Translations under genes and position numbers: made by a program
In this document: piece after piece, positions 1 through 10,927 of the stretch
Layout of the letters: each line of letters begins with the position of its first letter
Position numbering within the stretch: the stretch's first letter is position 1
Assembly (NCBI RefSeq): GCF_000315625.1
Contig: NW_005434599.1
Span: forward strand, 352,595 to 416,594
Direction of reading: 5' to 3'
From: Guillardia theta CCMP2712
Taxonomy: Eukaryota; Cryptophyceae; Pyrenomonadales; Geminigeraceae
Length of the DNA stretch: 64,000 nucleotides
Notes under the pieces: generated by a model
Told to the model about the DNA's origin: nothing
Database searches by the model: none
The model's input: the letters and a program-made list of their open reading frames with translations, nothing else

Positions 1-1025
1 GTCAGATAAACACCCTTTGAAGGAGAGACTGAAAGTGAGCAGATATCGCCGCTAGACTTTCTTTCTCCTCCAACGCACCAAGTGAGTCACATCCTCCTCC
101 CCCTCTCCGCGTTTCCCTTCTCCTTCTCGCTCGTCTGATTCCTCCTCCTCCTGTGCTCCAGCAGGAAGAGGAGGGAAAGGGGGGGATTGTTTTGCACTTG
201 TCAACTAAAGTGACAACTTCCTGCAGTTTTCTTTCCGCCCTGCTCCCTCCTCCTCGCTCCTCCTCCTCCTCCTCCTTGCCCCCCTCCTCCACCTTGTCGT
301 CTCCTCCTCCTGGTCCTCTCCTCATGCCTCGCAGAGACTCCTCGGGACCGCGTTGTCCCCGTCACTCCCGGCAGAAGCGTCTTCCTCGCACCACTCCGTC
401 GCGTCCTGCGAGAAATTCCTGGGGGGGGACCCAACAAGCCGCCAACTCCTAAGAGCATCGAGCCAGGTCTCCTCCCACTCCCACTCCCATCCTCCTCCTT
501 CTTCCTCCCTCGCCTCCTCCTGCCCTCTTCCTCATCCTCCCCTTTCGCTCTGACTCTGCTGGTCTCCTGCTCCCTCGCACTTCTCTGCTCAGCAAGCGTG
601 ACCTCGCCGAGCCTTCTTCCTCACTTCTCCGATTGGACAGCGTACAGGAAGAGCGAGGTGCGGAGGAGGATCGAGAGGAGGAAGAGGGGCGAGAGAGGAG
701 GGGGGGGGGAGGAAAGCGAGGGGAGGAGGGGAGGAGGGGAGGAGGGAAGGAGGGGAGGAGGGGGAGGAGGGAAGGAAGTGATAGAGGAGGGGAGGAAGGG
801 GTCGTCTGAAGGATGCAGCAGGAGGGAGATCATGTGAGCACGGGGCTGCTGGGAATGGGAGGCGCTGCCTTCGATCCGACGTCATGGTTCTCACATATCG
901 GTGAGGCCAAGGACGGGGAAGGAAAGAGGAGGGAGGAGGAGGGAGGAGGGAAGAAGGAGGAGGGAGGAGGGAGGAGATGAGCAAGTAAATTAGATTTTCA
1001 CTCTTCTCTCTCTCCTCGCTCAGTC
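1..1025. other. Low-complexity region; possible exons of unrecognised gene(s)
   Basis: The stretch is dominated by CCTCCT runs (about 210-550) and GGA/GGGA runs (about 680-980). Two short pieces look less repetitive: a plus-strand open frame around 325-470 containing PVTPGRSVF and PPTPKSIEP, and a plus-strand frame around 813-895 containing AAFDPTSWFSHIG followed by a GTGAGG donor-like site. A minus-strand frame ends at position 2 (SLLQRVFI then stop). None of these could be joined into a convincing protein, so no gene is called. Confidence 0.4.
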
Positions 1026-2883
1026 TCAGTCTGTCTTCTTGCTCGGCTTCTTCTTTTCATCATCCTTCTTGTCGAAACCAAACCCGGAGAGCGCCGCATC
1101 ATGCGTGACCTTCTCGCCTTTGCCAAACACCTGTGCCAGCTTCTTCAACTTCCTGTCCCTCCTCCTCCCCCTCCAACTCCTCGTCCTCGTCCTCCCCTCA
1201 TGTCTCCTTTCCTCTCCTCTCCACTCTCACCATCTCGTACACGCCATCCTCGGGAGCTCCACCGATCTCGTCGGGGCAGAGGAAGCAGACGCCGACGAGG
1301 CGCGTCAACCACTCCCAGGGGTTTTCAACCTGCTGCGCGTGAGACAACCGACCAGGCTGAGGAGGAGCAAGAAGGAGAAGGGAGGGAGGGAGGGAGGGAG
1401 GGAGAGGAGTGAGAGGAGGGAGTGAGAGGAGGGAGTGAGAGGAGGGAGGGAGTGGGGGAGAGGAGGGAGAGGAGAGGAGAGGAGGGAGGGAGATGAGGGA
1501 GACCTTGAGAAGCTCATGAACTGAGAGCACGAAGACCCACAGAAGCCAGATGCACGTCCTCGCTTGATCGTGCTGGGAGCGAGTCAGAGGGTGAAGCAGA
1601 TGGAGAGAGGAGGCGGGAGCCAAAAGACAGAAGGCCCGATGAGACTGGCGACGAGGAGCAGCTGGCAAAGGAGGAGCAAGGAGAGCAGCAGGGCAGGAGG
1701 TTTTCACCGTAAGAAGTGCGTCTTTGCCGTAGGGGAGGAACTCGTGGGGGTTACGGAGGAGGTAGTAGACGCAGGAGGTGAAGAAGGCCGTTCTGACGGT
1801 CATGGACGGGCCTTTGAGCACAGGGGGAGTTCCGAACATCCAGTCTGAGCTCTGCCAACCCCTCAGTCCTCCTCCTCCTCCTCCTACTCTCCCTCACTTC
1901 CTCTCACCTTTCCGATCATGCCCAACCAGTTGGCAAGGATTCCTCCTCCACAGCCTGCGATCATCCCGCAGAAGATCGCCATTGGTCCGGACCCCACCAC
2001 CTCACCATCCCGTCATGACCCCACCACCTCACCATCCCGCCATCACCCCACCATCACTCCATCCCGCCATCACCCCAACTCATCTTGACCCTCCTCCTGC
2101 CCCCTTCTCCCTCCTCCTCTCTTCCTCACCATGTGCGCACTTTTCAGGGCCCCATCGGCGCCCCAGGAGGAGGTAGCGTGACCGCAGGAGAAGGAGTTGA
2201 TGTAGCCGAAGACAAGTTCCACGCTCCGATGCCGCGTGATGAACTTGTATGGCACGTTCCTTCAACGTCGTCAGACTCTTCATGCTCCTCCTCCCTCCCT
2301 CCCTCCCTCCCTCCCTCCCTCCCTCCCTCCTCTCCCTCCCTCAACTTCCTCATTCCTCCCCTTCTTCTAATCCTCTCCATGAGAGACTTGCTTGTCACCC
2401 TCCACTACCTGTCCTCCCTCCCTCTCCTCCTTCCTCGCTCACCCTGGGCAGCAGAAGATCAGCCAAAAGGCGAGGAGGAAGGCGAAGGGACTGCTGAGCG
2501 AGCCCATCCAGCCTGGCGGTTGCCCGAGAAAGAGAGCAGCAACGGTCGTTCCTCCGAAGGTTCCCACGGCACAAGAGATCAAAACCTGCAACAAGATCAG
2601 GACCAGGCTCGACTCTTCTCCCTTCCTCTACCCTCCCTTCTTGCTCACGACCTCCTTCCCGCTTCTGTCCCATCTCTCACCCCTCTAACTTCCCCCTCCG
2701 TCCCCAGTCCTCTACCTGGAGCCAGGGATGTTTAGCCTTCCCCATATGCCTGCGGTAGGAGGCACAAGTATCAAGCGCGAGGATGAGATCGAGGAAAGAC
2801 GAGTGGAAGGGGAGCAGCGGGATGGCCCAGCTCTCTGACTGCAAGAAGACGTCCTGGATACTATCGAACGATGCCATCATCAT
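1026..2883 (-). CDS. TRIC-type (TMEM38) intracellular monovalent cation channel
   Basis: TRIC channels are trimeric K+ channels of ER/SR membranes that balance charge during Ca2+ release. Eight exons can be read on the minus strand, about 2883-2716, 2585-2443, 2259-2130, 2000-1908, 1851-1708, 1572-1504, 1329-1231 and 1148-1026, giving about 290 residues, the usual family length. The protein shows the N-terminal helix block, RRHMGKAKHP before the second helix (compare RRHP in animals), CAVGTFGG, the CCPG turn, a glycine-rich block VVGSGPMAIFCGM then AGCGGGILANW, and a lysine-rich tail ending KKPSKKTD as in TMEM38A. Exon phases agree throughout. An upstream in-frame ATG at 2916 is an alternative start. 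Several introns hold GGGA/CCCT microsatellites. Family call is by recognition of motif order, not by search. Confidence 0.75.
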
Positions 2884-3470
2884 GTTCCTCGACACAGGTT
2901 CTGTGAGGCAAGTCAATCCACTCAGCTCTCACATCCCATCCTGCTCCCCCGCGTATCCCCCCCGGACTCCCCCCGGTTCCTTCTCTTGTCTCCCCACTTC
3001 CGCATTGATTGTTTGAAGACCATCCATCCTATCACTCCCTCACCGCTGTCTCACACTCTCATTTCTTCTCTCTTCCTCTCTCCCTCCCTATCCTTGTACT
3101 GCTCTTAGACATCCTTTGATTCACTCTGCCCTCCCCTGTATCCAATCCTATTCTTCCGTTCCACTATCCGTCTGTTCTGTCTTGCAATCTCTTGTCCTGG
3201 CTTGTCCTGGCTTTCTTTCTGCTCCCCTTTCCTCCTCTTTCCACCCTCTCCTTTGCTTCTCCACCTCTCCCCTGCTCTCCTCCTCACTCCTCTCTACCCC
3301 TCTGCTCGCTTCTTCCTCCATCTCCTCTCTTTCCCCACCTCGTCATGTCTTCTACTCCCCTCCTCTCTCCTCCCTCTCTCCTCCCTCGCTCCTCCCTCTC
3401 TCCTCCTCTCTCTACCCATCCCTCTCTTACCTTCGATCTTGACCGTTTTCCTCCACCACGCCATGTTCGC
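2884..3470. other. Pyrimidine-rich intergenic DNA
   Basis: The 5' flank of the TRIC gene is almost entirely CTCC/TCCT sequence on the plus strand. Open frames here encode only Ser/Pro/Leu or Arg/Glu runs and are treated as compositional artefacts. No RNA gene or other signal was seen. Confidence 0.5.
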
Positions 3471-4740
3471 AGCCTCCAAGGGCTCACCCTACCCCAAAAA
3501 CAACTACCCTACCCAGGAATATTGATACCACCCCTTGTGGTCAACCCCCAAATTCATATAAAAGATCCTACAAGAAATACCACCCCACCTCTCTCATATC
3601 ACCCACCCTACCTAGGATCTTCCTGTACCCCACCACACCTATTCCTCCGTTCGCTCCGCTGAGTCACAAAAAATCCGCCGATGGCCCGGCCGGCCCGCCG
3701 CTTAATTAACGCCGGGCCCGGCGTAGTACTACGCCGGGTACGAGCGGAGTCCGTACCGTACGGTCTCGGCCGGCCCCCGGCGCCGGGTGACCCACGGGGC
3801 CATGCCGGCACATGATGGGCCCCGGCCGGGCGCCGGGCGCCGGGCCGCAGACGGTCACCGTACTGTACGGTACTGGCACGGTGAGTCACTAGTACTGAGT
3901 GACCGTCTGCGGACTCCGCCTCGGAGCCTGGGCCGCCCCCGGGCCCGGGCCGCGGCCCCCGGCGGTGACGGACAGTGCTTGAAACAGATTCTAAAGTTTA
4001 CTCTCACTTTCGAGTAAGAGTCAGTTTTAGTATCCTGGGGGTTAGACCGTCTTGGTCACACTACAGTGAGTCATACCATCATTCAATGCCAGGGCAAGTT
4101 CCGAGCCAAGGCTTACTAAGTTAGTAACTTGACGGGCCGCCGCGGGCCCCGGCCCGGCCCGGGGTTGCCGGCGAGCACCCCGGGCGTACTACGGTAGTAA
4201 CGGCAGTGATCATCAGATCAAGTAGTAAGGTGCGGGCCCGGCCCGCACTGCGGCGCCGCTACTACAGTGAGTCCCTGAGTCTAAAGCCTCGCCGGAGCAC
4301 TTTGATATAAGTCAAATTCCTACGGCCGGGCCGCGCGGCGGGCCCGGTGGCGGCATTGGCAACTTGAAAACAGTTCGGAACTCGGAAGTTGAACTTTTGA
4401 GAGTACTTGGCAAAGTTGGTAGGCCCAGATCCGTCCGAACTTTCAGTGGACCCCTGTGAAATAGGGGACTTCTCCGCCTGAGATGAGGGTGGGGTACCTC
4501 GAGGGCTGTAACTTACCAGGCGCAACGAGGAGACGTTACTCACCACCCCTAGTCATCACCTAAACCACCCCATCCCTCCCCTATCTCTGTTCACAATGCC
4601 ATACACCCACCCCTCTACATCATATCTTGTGGTCATCGGAGGGGTAGGGTAGGTGACCAGATCCTTTCCTCTTGGTACCCCCCTACCCCCCCAAGGCCTG
4701 ACTTTATAACCCCACCCCAACATATAGAAGTGACCAATAG
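3471..4740. promoter_or_regulatory. Composite GC-island / TACCC element between divergent TRIC and ammonium transporter genes
   Basis: A TACCC/CACCC-rich tract (about 3490-3640) is followed by a very GC-rich block of CGGCCC, GGGCCC and CCGGGC words (3660-4340) and a second TACCC/GGGTA tract (about 4440-4720). Within the GC block the heptamer TGAGTCA occurs at about 3660, 3883 and 4068. The same three-part layout recurs near other gene starts in the window. A promoter role is inferred from position only; a dispersed repeat is the main alternative. Confidence 0.45.
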
Positions 4741-5178
4741 CAAAATGTATTTTAAAAAAGAAGTAGTCTCAAGTCTAGTCCCCACCTTACACCCGCACTA
4801 TGCTGCTCCTCCCCCGTCCTCTTTCCCTTCTTCTCTGCTCCTTCCCTTCCTCTTCAGGCATATCCCTCGCTTCTCTTCATCCTTCAACCTCCTGCCTCCC
4901 TATTGACTGATCCTATCCTATCTCCTTGACCCATCCTCTGTTGTTTTGACATACCTTCTTCCCAGTACGAAAAACAGTTCGCCTTTGGTCCTATCGCCTT
5001 TCTGTTCCTCCATCTTCGCCTTCATTGTGCACGATTACCCTGATCCCGCTATTTTCTTCCAATTTCTTTCTCACACGACTGATAAGTTGATTCGCTCCAC
5101 CCTCCCTTTCATTTTACCCCCTTCTCATGATTGCTGCTCGCAGAGTGCTGCGCAGCTTACACGAGCCAGTCGGTTGCG
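4741..5178. other. 5' flank of the ammonium transporter; nothing else seen
   Basis: Moderately pyrimidine-rich DNA with no convincing open frame or repeat. An upstream noncoding exon of the transporter could lie here but cannot be shown. Confidence 0.4.
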
Positions 5179-7571
5179 ATGACTTCAGCGAGTCTCGAGC
5201 AGCAGATTCAGGTCTCTTCTTGGTAACATCTTGGAAGCTCAACGAGTCTGTAGGAGATCTTCACGCAATTGCGTTCCTTGTCTGCTGCCATCAACCAGAC
5301 CAATGTGAGCGACTCCTCGGCTGATGGCGGAGGGTCCTGACTCCTTCTAGGCTCTTGTCAGGCAACAGCAACATCAAATCGAAAATCTCTCCTCCCAAGA
5401 TGTGAGTCATGAGAACTTTAAGGGTCTTGAATCGGAAGGATTGAGATTGACTGGTTGCTCGTCGCTTGTTTTCCAGTCTGTGCATTCTACAGCCATTTCA
5501 TTCCTTGAGAAGGTCAACATGATGCATGCGGCAATTTCATGCTGAGCTTTGATGTATGCAGAAAGCTCACTCCGGTGACACATCATGGATGTTAAGTACG
5601 AGATCAATGTCAGCAAGGCTTCTCGCTCGTAACTTCCTCTGCAGTGTCGACTGCTCTGGTTGTGATGATGACAACTCCTGGCCTCGCCATGTTCTACGGA
5701 GGACTCGCACAGGTGCGGGTGACCTGAGGAAGTCTGTCGATCTTATCGAATCTGCCCAAGGCTCCCAACGTCTTGTCGACTGTCATGCAAAGTTTCTCCA
5801 TCATGTGCATCGTCAGCTTCTTGTGGTTTGCTATGGGCTACTCGTTCGCCTTCGCCGAGGTACCACGCCGCCTGCTTCTCCTGAATGACTGAGCTTCTCG
5901 CATCTCTCAGGGTAGCGTCATCGTGGGCAACAGCTCAAAGTTCTGGCTTGCACACATGGACGGGCACAGAGTGAAGGATGATTCGGAGAAGCTCTTCATG
6001 GTCTATCAGATGACCTTCGCCGTGATCAGGTGAAAACCTCGAGCATCTCGCTCATTTCATGATACTGGTGGCAGTGCTGCAATCATTTGTGGGTCCTTCG
6101 CTGAGAGAATGCGATTCAGCGCCATGCTCGTCTTCGTCGCGATCTGGCATCTGCTCGTCTACTGTCCTGTCGCTCACTGGGCTTGGGGTCCCGGTGGTTT
6201 CCTGCATGCAGCTGGATGTCTGGACTTTGCAGGCGGGGACGTGGTGCACGTGAGCGCTGGGGTGACAGGCCTGGTTGCTTCCATGCTCGTTGGAAAGAGA
6301 AGGTCGCTTTCTCTCGGTCAAGAGCTCACTCCTCATAACGCGCTGCTCGTCTTCCTCGGAGCCTCGCTGCTGGTGAGCCTCCCCTGTCTCAGTTCGGGGC
6401 GCTAAGAGCTGTGCGGTAGTGGGTCGGATGGTTCGGCTTCAACGCTGGCTCCTCCTTCGCTGCGGACGATGTCGCGATCAACGCTATGGCAGCCACACAG
6501 ATGTCTGGTGACTTGAGCTGCTGCTGGGGGTCCAGACTGACTCTAAGGCTGCAGGAGCTTGCGGGGGCCTCACGTGGATGATAGTCGAGTGGGTCTATGC
6601 CAAGAAACCCTCGGTCGTAGGGATCGTCAGGTAGTTTGCAGCTCCCCTGTCCTGCTCGCCCCCAGCTGATCTCTTGCAGTGGGTCCATCTCTGGGCTGGT
6701 CGTTGTCACCCCCAGCTGTGGGTACATCGATCAGACTGGAGCTGTTTGCATCGGAGCGCTGGGAGGGCTCGCCTGCTTCTTCAGCATCCAACTGAAGCAC
6801 GTGCTGGTACGCCTGCCCATGCGCATCCCTGCCAGTAACGAGAGGCTAGGGGTATGACGACGCTCTCGACGCCTTCGGCATGCATGGCATCGGCGGCGTC
6901 CTCGGGTGCATCCTGACAGGATTCTTTGCGAACAAGCACGTGAGCGGCAAGGAAGAGATCAACGGGGCCTTCTACGGAAAGCCTTCACAGGTCAGTCTCA
7001 TGCTGCGTGAGGTGTGAGGGAGTGAGGTGAGTTGGTCATCAGATCTACATCCAGCTCTACGGCGTCGTTGTCATCAGCGTGTACTGTGCTGTCATGACTT
7101 TCTTGATCCTCAAGCCCTTGGACCTGGTCCTCCACTTCGAAGCTTCCTCCCCTCCCTGATGTGACGGCAGGTCATGCTCAAGACTTTAGGCATTGGGATT
7201 CGATGCTCGCCGGAGGAGGAGAGCCAGGGACTTGACATCTCGCAGCACGGAGAGTCGCTGATTGTCGACGCGTCTCTCCTCGGATCCCCCAAGGTCGTTC
7301 CTCCGCTCCTCTCTGCTCTCGTCATGGTCCTCCTTGTCCTCCTTGTTCGCTGACTTGGTTACAGTTGAAGCTTGGCAAGGGGGATAGCAGCGGGAGAAGC
7401 AGCGGGGCAAGTAGCGGGGTAAGCAGTGGATGGGCAGCTGTAGATACAACGATATCGCGAGTGATTGTGAGCGAGCCGGTTACGGTGACCAACAAAGTCT
7501 TGCCGTTCGAGCAAGACGTCGAAGAAGGAAGAGGGAGGGAGCAGCACACGGATGATGGTAGTCTTACATAA
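5179..7571 (+). CDS. AMT1: Ammonium transporter (AMT/MEP/Rh family)
   Basis: It moves ammonium across a membrane, probably the plasma membrane, for nitrogen uptake. About a dozen exons splice in frame. Seen in order: a Gln-rich N-terminal segment, GDTSWML, TTPGLAMFYGGLAQ, APNVLSTVMQSF, the long exon at 6076-6372 with the DFAGGDVVHVSAG signature holding the conserved Asp and first pore His, NAGSSFAADDVA, YDDALDAFGMHGIGG with the second pore His, and the LDISQHGE block typical of the cytosolic C terminus. The tail then becomes Gly/Ser-rich (about 7365-7560). Splicing at the 3' end is unsure: reading through gives a stop at 7571, but a duplicated segment (7527-7558 versus 7583-7616) could serve as another last exon ending near 7710. 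All pore residues appear intact. No leader peptide is visible. Confidence 0.9.
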
Positions 7572-8148
7572 ACTCTCATACGAAGGAAGAGAGAAGGAGC
7601 AGCACACGGATGGCAGTCGTACTGATGGATCGCATGCCAGCCGTGCCAGTCAGATAGCGCCGAGTCAACACAACTCTCCTGTAAACCAGAATGACCCTGA
7701 CGTGTTGTGAGGCGGCAATGTAGCCTAGACGACTCGGTCTTGAGCAGAAACTGAAGTAACTACTACTGTCTTGTTGCAGCTGAGGTCGACTCTCACATGA
7801 AGTAGTCTTACATCAGCTCTCACATGAAGTAGTCTTACATCAGCTCTCACATGAAGTAGTCTTACATGAGCTCTCACATGAAGTAGTCTTACATGAGCTC
7901 TCACATGAAGTAGTCTTACATGAGCTCTCATACACTGGCCGCACTTGCCGGTAGCTGCGTCGAGACCTTCAACACTCGCAAGTTGGCGTGGCGGCGACTT
8001 CCAGGGCGACTTCCTTCTATGAGCAGGATATGAGGGGGATGATGGGTGCGAGCGGAGATGTGGATACGGAGGCCGCGCAGGTACGAAGCGGACGATGGGC
8101 GGGAACGGAGGGACGAGGACGAGGACGAGGAGCAGAAGAAGAAGCGCA
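7572..8148. other. Intergenic region with a 27-bp tandem array
   Basis: The space between the ammonium transporter and the next plus-strand gene holds the possible alternative 3' end of the transporter (to about 7710) and the 27-bp array listed separately. The short minus-strand frame across the array is a repeat artefact. From 8040 on lies the 5' leader of the next gene. Confidence 0.5.
7790..7931 (+). repeat. 27-bp tandem repeat, five copies
   Basis: Five head-to-tail copies of a 27-bp unit starting CTCTCACATGAAGTAGTC begin at 7790, 7817, 7844, 7871 and 7898, with a partial sixth. The first two copies end CATCAG and the next ones CATGAG, so the array has grown by stepwise duplication. A related sequence (GTAGTCTTACATAAACTCTC) lies at 7560-7579 at the 3' end of the ammonium transporter. 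There are no spacers, so this is not a CRISPR array. Confidence 0.85.
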
Positions 8149-10817
8149 ATGAGCGAAACTTCTCTCGCCCTCTTGGTTTTGTTCAGCTGCGGATGCCTCG
8201 GACCGGTTCATGGCTTCAGAGCATCGAGCTCGATGCTTCCGGGAAAAGCTTGCAAGGCAACATCATCTATGCAAGGCAGCATGCGGATGAAGATGCCGGA
8301 GCATTATGTTGGGATCCCGAGGGGACGAAGATCTTTTCTACCGTCTTTCCTCACCTTCAACGACGACAGAAGGGATTTAGCGCCAAGGCCGGGGCAAACA
8401 ACACTGTTGCGAGCCTCCGAGGGAATGGGTGGCGCATCTGCGGACGAGGAGGTGCTGGAGGCGATGCGGTCGATGACGATGAATGAGCTCAAAGCTGAGC
8501 TTCGACGAATCGGACTTCCAACAACTGGCAAGAAGACAACACTGATAGCACGACTGATCTCCTCTTCCGATTTCGACCCGAAGAATGCCAAGGAGCAAAT
8601 GATGAGAAAAGAAGAAAAAGAAACAGAAATAGATTCAACACAACAGAGCAAACCGATTCAGCCAACCCAAGAACAACCACTCAAACCTTCCAAACAGCGA
8701 ACCAAGACGCAAGCTATGAAAACATCAAGCGGTACCGGCTTTGGAAAACCAAAAAATGACGAATACATCATTCAAGCGAACAAGCTCCTGCAGGAAGCTG
8801 AGCAGCTGCTGGCCAAGGGCGACCTGGCTGGCGCCGGAGAGGCGGCCAGGCGAGCAGGCGCAGAGTACGAGAAGGCAGAGGCAGGAGAGGTGCCGGCGCT
8901 GGCGAAGCTGCGCAAGCGGCTTGAGGAGGAGGAGCAGAAGAAGCAAGCGCAGGCGGCGATGATCGCAGCAGGCGACAAGCAGGTCGAGGAGGCAGAGCAG
9001 CTGCTGGCCAAGGGCGACCTGGCTGGCGCCGGAGAGGCGGCCAGGCGAGCAGGCGCAGAGTACGAGAAGGCAGAGGCAGGAGAGGTGCCGGCGCTGGCGA
9101 AGCTGCGCAAGCGGCTTGAGGAGGAGGAGCAGAAGAAGCAAGCGCAGGCGGCGATGATCGCAGCAGGCGACAAGCAGGTCGAGGAGGCAGAGCAGCTGCT
9201 GGCCAAGGGCGACCTGGCTGGCGCCGGAGAGGCGGCCAGGCGAGCAGGCGCAGAGTACGAGAAGGCAGAGGCAGGAGAGGTGCCGGCGCTGGCGAAGCTG
9301 CGCAAGCGGCTTGAGGAGGAGGAGCAGAAGAAGCAAGCGCAGGCGGCGATGATCGCAGCAGGCGACAAGCAGGTCGAGGAGGCAGAGCAGCTGCTGGCCA
9401 AGGGCGACCTGGCTGGCGCCGGAGAGGCGGCCAGGCGAGCAGGCGCAGAGTACGAGAAGGCAGAGGCAGGAGAGGTGCCGGCGCTGGCGAAGCTGCGCAA
9501 GCGGCTTGAGGAGGAGGAGCAGAAGAAGCAAGCGCAGGCGGCGATGATCGCAGCAGGCGATGTTGGTTCTGAGGTGAGGATGTTTTTTTTGTGTGTTGAT
9601 TTTTATTCCGTTCATTTCGTTTTGCTTGTTGTTTGCATGATATGATTTGATATTGTTGCTATGACCTTTATGTTGCCTTTCTTTGTTTTTAACTTTGTTT
9701 TGGTCAAGTCGATCAAGGATGCAAATGTTCAAGATGAGTTGCTTGATTGGGCTGATTTTGCTGAAGAAGTGAGTTCAATCTTGCTTTTTCTTCCTTTTCT
9801 TCTTGCCTCACTGTTATTCTCTCGCTCCCCCTCCATCTTCCCGTTCTCCCCTCTCTCTCACTCGCCGTCAGGATCAAGACTTCGAGATCACCGGCAAAGG
9901 TTTCAAATTTCCTGAGCCGCAGCTGAAGGAGCAGAAACTCGACGTGGACGAGGAGCCGCCGCGAGCCAACATGACCAAAGAGCAGCTGCTGGAGGCCTGG
10001 AAGGCGCGAGCTCAGGTGTACAGGCGCCGCATCGACCGAGTCAACGACCAGGTGCTGAGAGCTCTGCTGGGGTGTCTGCTGAAGGCTAGTAGGTGCTGGA
10101 GGTGTTCCGAAGGTATGACAAGCGCGCGACGGGGACGATGGCGATGGGAGACATGCGGGAAGCGTTGACAAGCCTTGGCATCCAACTCTCAGACAAGGAA
10201 ATGACGTCCTGCCTTCACGCCTCTTCTCTCCCTTGCCCTGCTCTGCCCTGCTCTGCCCTCCTCATTCTCTTTGCTGGTCGCCTTCATGCCCCTGACGCTG
10301 CCGCAGGAGCTCGAGGACATCAAGCTCTCTGTCCCGCTCATCGGCCCTGACCGATGCTCCGCCAATGCCTTCCAGAAGGTCGTCGAGAACTTCAACCCGG
10401 CGCTCCGTGTGTCAACCGGGCCCTCTTTGACCTCCCAGGTGCCTCTTCGCGCTTCTCAGCTCGTTTGTCAAACTAGTCCAGCTGGGGCTGACAATTTCTC
10501 AGGTCTTCAAGGTTTTGGGTGAGGGTCTCGTGCTGGCTGGTGGGGTCGTGAAACGGGCGGTGGAGCAGAGAAGGCAGGAGAAAGAGGCGGTAGAGACGCT
10601 GACGTCGCTGCTCAAGGAGACCTCCAAAAAGCCTCCAGCTGCAGGCGGCGTTGGAGGGGCGGTAGCTGAGAAGAAGCAGGAGGCAAAGAAGGAGCTGGGG
10701 GAGTGGCGGGAAGCGATCGATGCTTCATCAGGGGAGGTGTACTACTGGAACACAGTGACGCGAGAGGCGAGCTGGACTCTTCCGAGCTCCTCCGACTCGA
10801 CAAGCTCACGGAAGTGA
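8149..10817 (+). CDS. Plastid-targeted SAP / tandem-repeat / EF-hand-like / WW domain protein
   Basis: Exons are about 8149-9573, 9709-9768, 9872-10051, 10093-10204, 10307-10438 and 10503-10817. The start at 8149 gives a signal peptide (LALLVLFSCGCLGPVHG) followed directly by Phe and a Ser/basic stretch, the pattern of cryptophyte plastid presequences. Then come a SAP-like motif (MNELKAELRRIGLP.., a nucleic-acid binding helix pair), four nearly perfect 65-residue Ala/Glu/Lys helical repeats beginning VEEAEQLLAKGDLAGAG, a degenerate EF-hand (FRRYDKRATGTM..), and a C-terminal WW domain (WREAIDASSGEVYYWN, then a second Trp). The exon 4 donor is uncertain: phase does not match exon 5 perfectly. 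No known family has this whole layout to my knowledge; a role in plastid nucleoid or RNA-protein assembly is only a guess from the SAP domain. Confidence 0.75.
8801..9560 (+). repeat. 195-bp coding tandem repeat, 3.9 copies
   Basis: The 195-bp unit starts at 8801, 8996, 9191 and 9386, and the copies look identical base for base, including third codon positions. It encodes 65 residues of charged helical sequence within the plastid-targeted SAP/WW protein. Such identity points to recent amplification, gene conversion or possibly an assembly effect on copy number. The long minus-strand frame (poly-Leu) across it is a shadow. Confidence 0.95.
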
Positions 10818-10927
10818 GAGCTGGGGGGAAGCAGGAAGGCAGCAGAGGAGAGGGGAGGGGAGGTGGAGGGAGGTTGATATAGTTTACAGCAGGGGAGGTG
10901 GAGGAAGATACATATGATACACGAGAC

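Noticed and set aside
1198-1839. Single 213-codon minus ORF taken as one exon
   Set aside because: It reads through TRIC introns made of GGGA/CCCT repeat; the spliced reading matches the TRIC family.
3660-4340. rRNA or tRNA gene in the GC-rich block
   Set aside because: No clover-leaf, A/B box or rRNA core sequence could be recognised; composition matches the other GC elements.
7790-7931. CRISPR array
   Set aside because: Repeats are directly abutting with no spacers, and the genome is eukaryotic.
8725-9732. Minus-strand 335-codon ORF with poly-Leu repeats
   Set aside because: Exact antisense of the 195-bp coding repeats; no start context or domain, so a shadow of the plus-strand gene.
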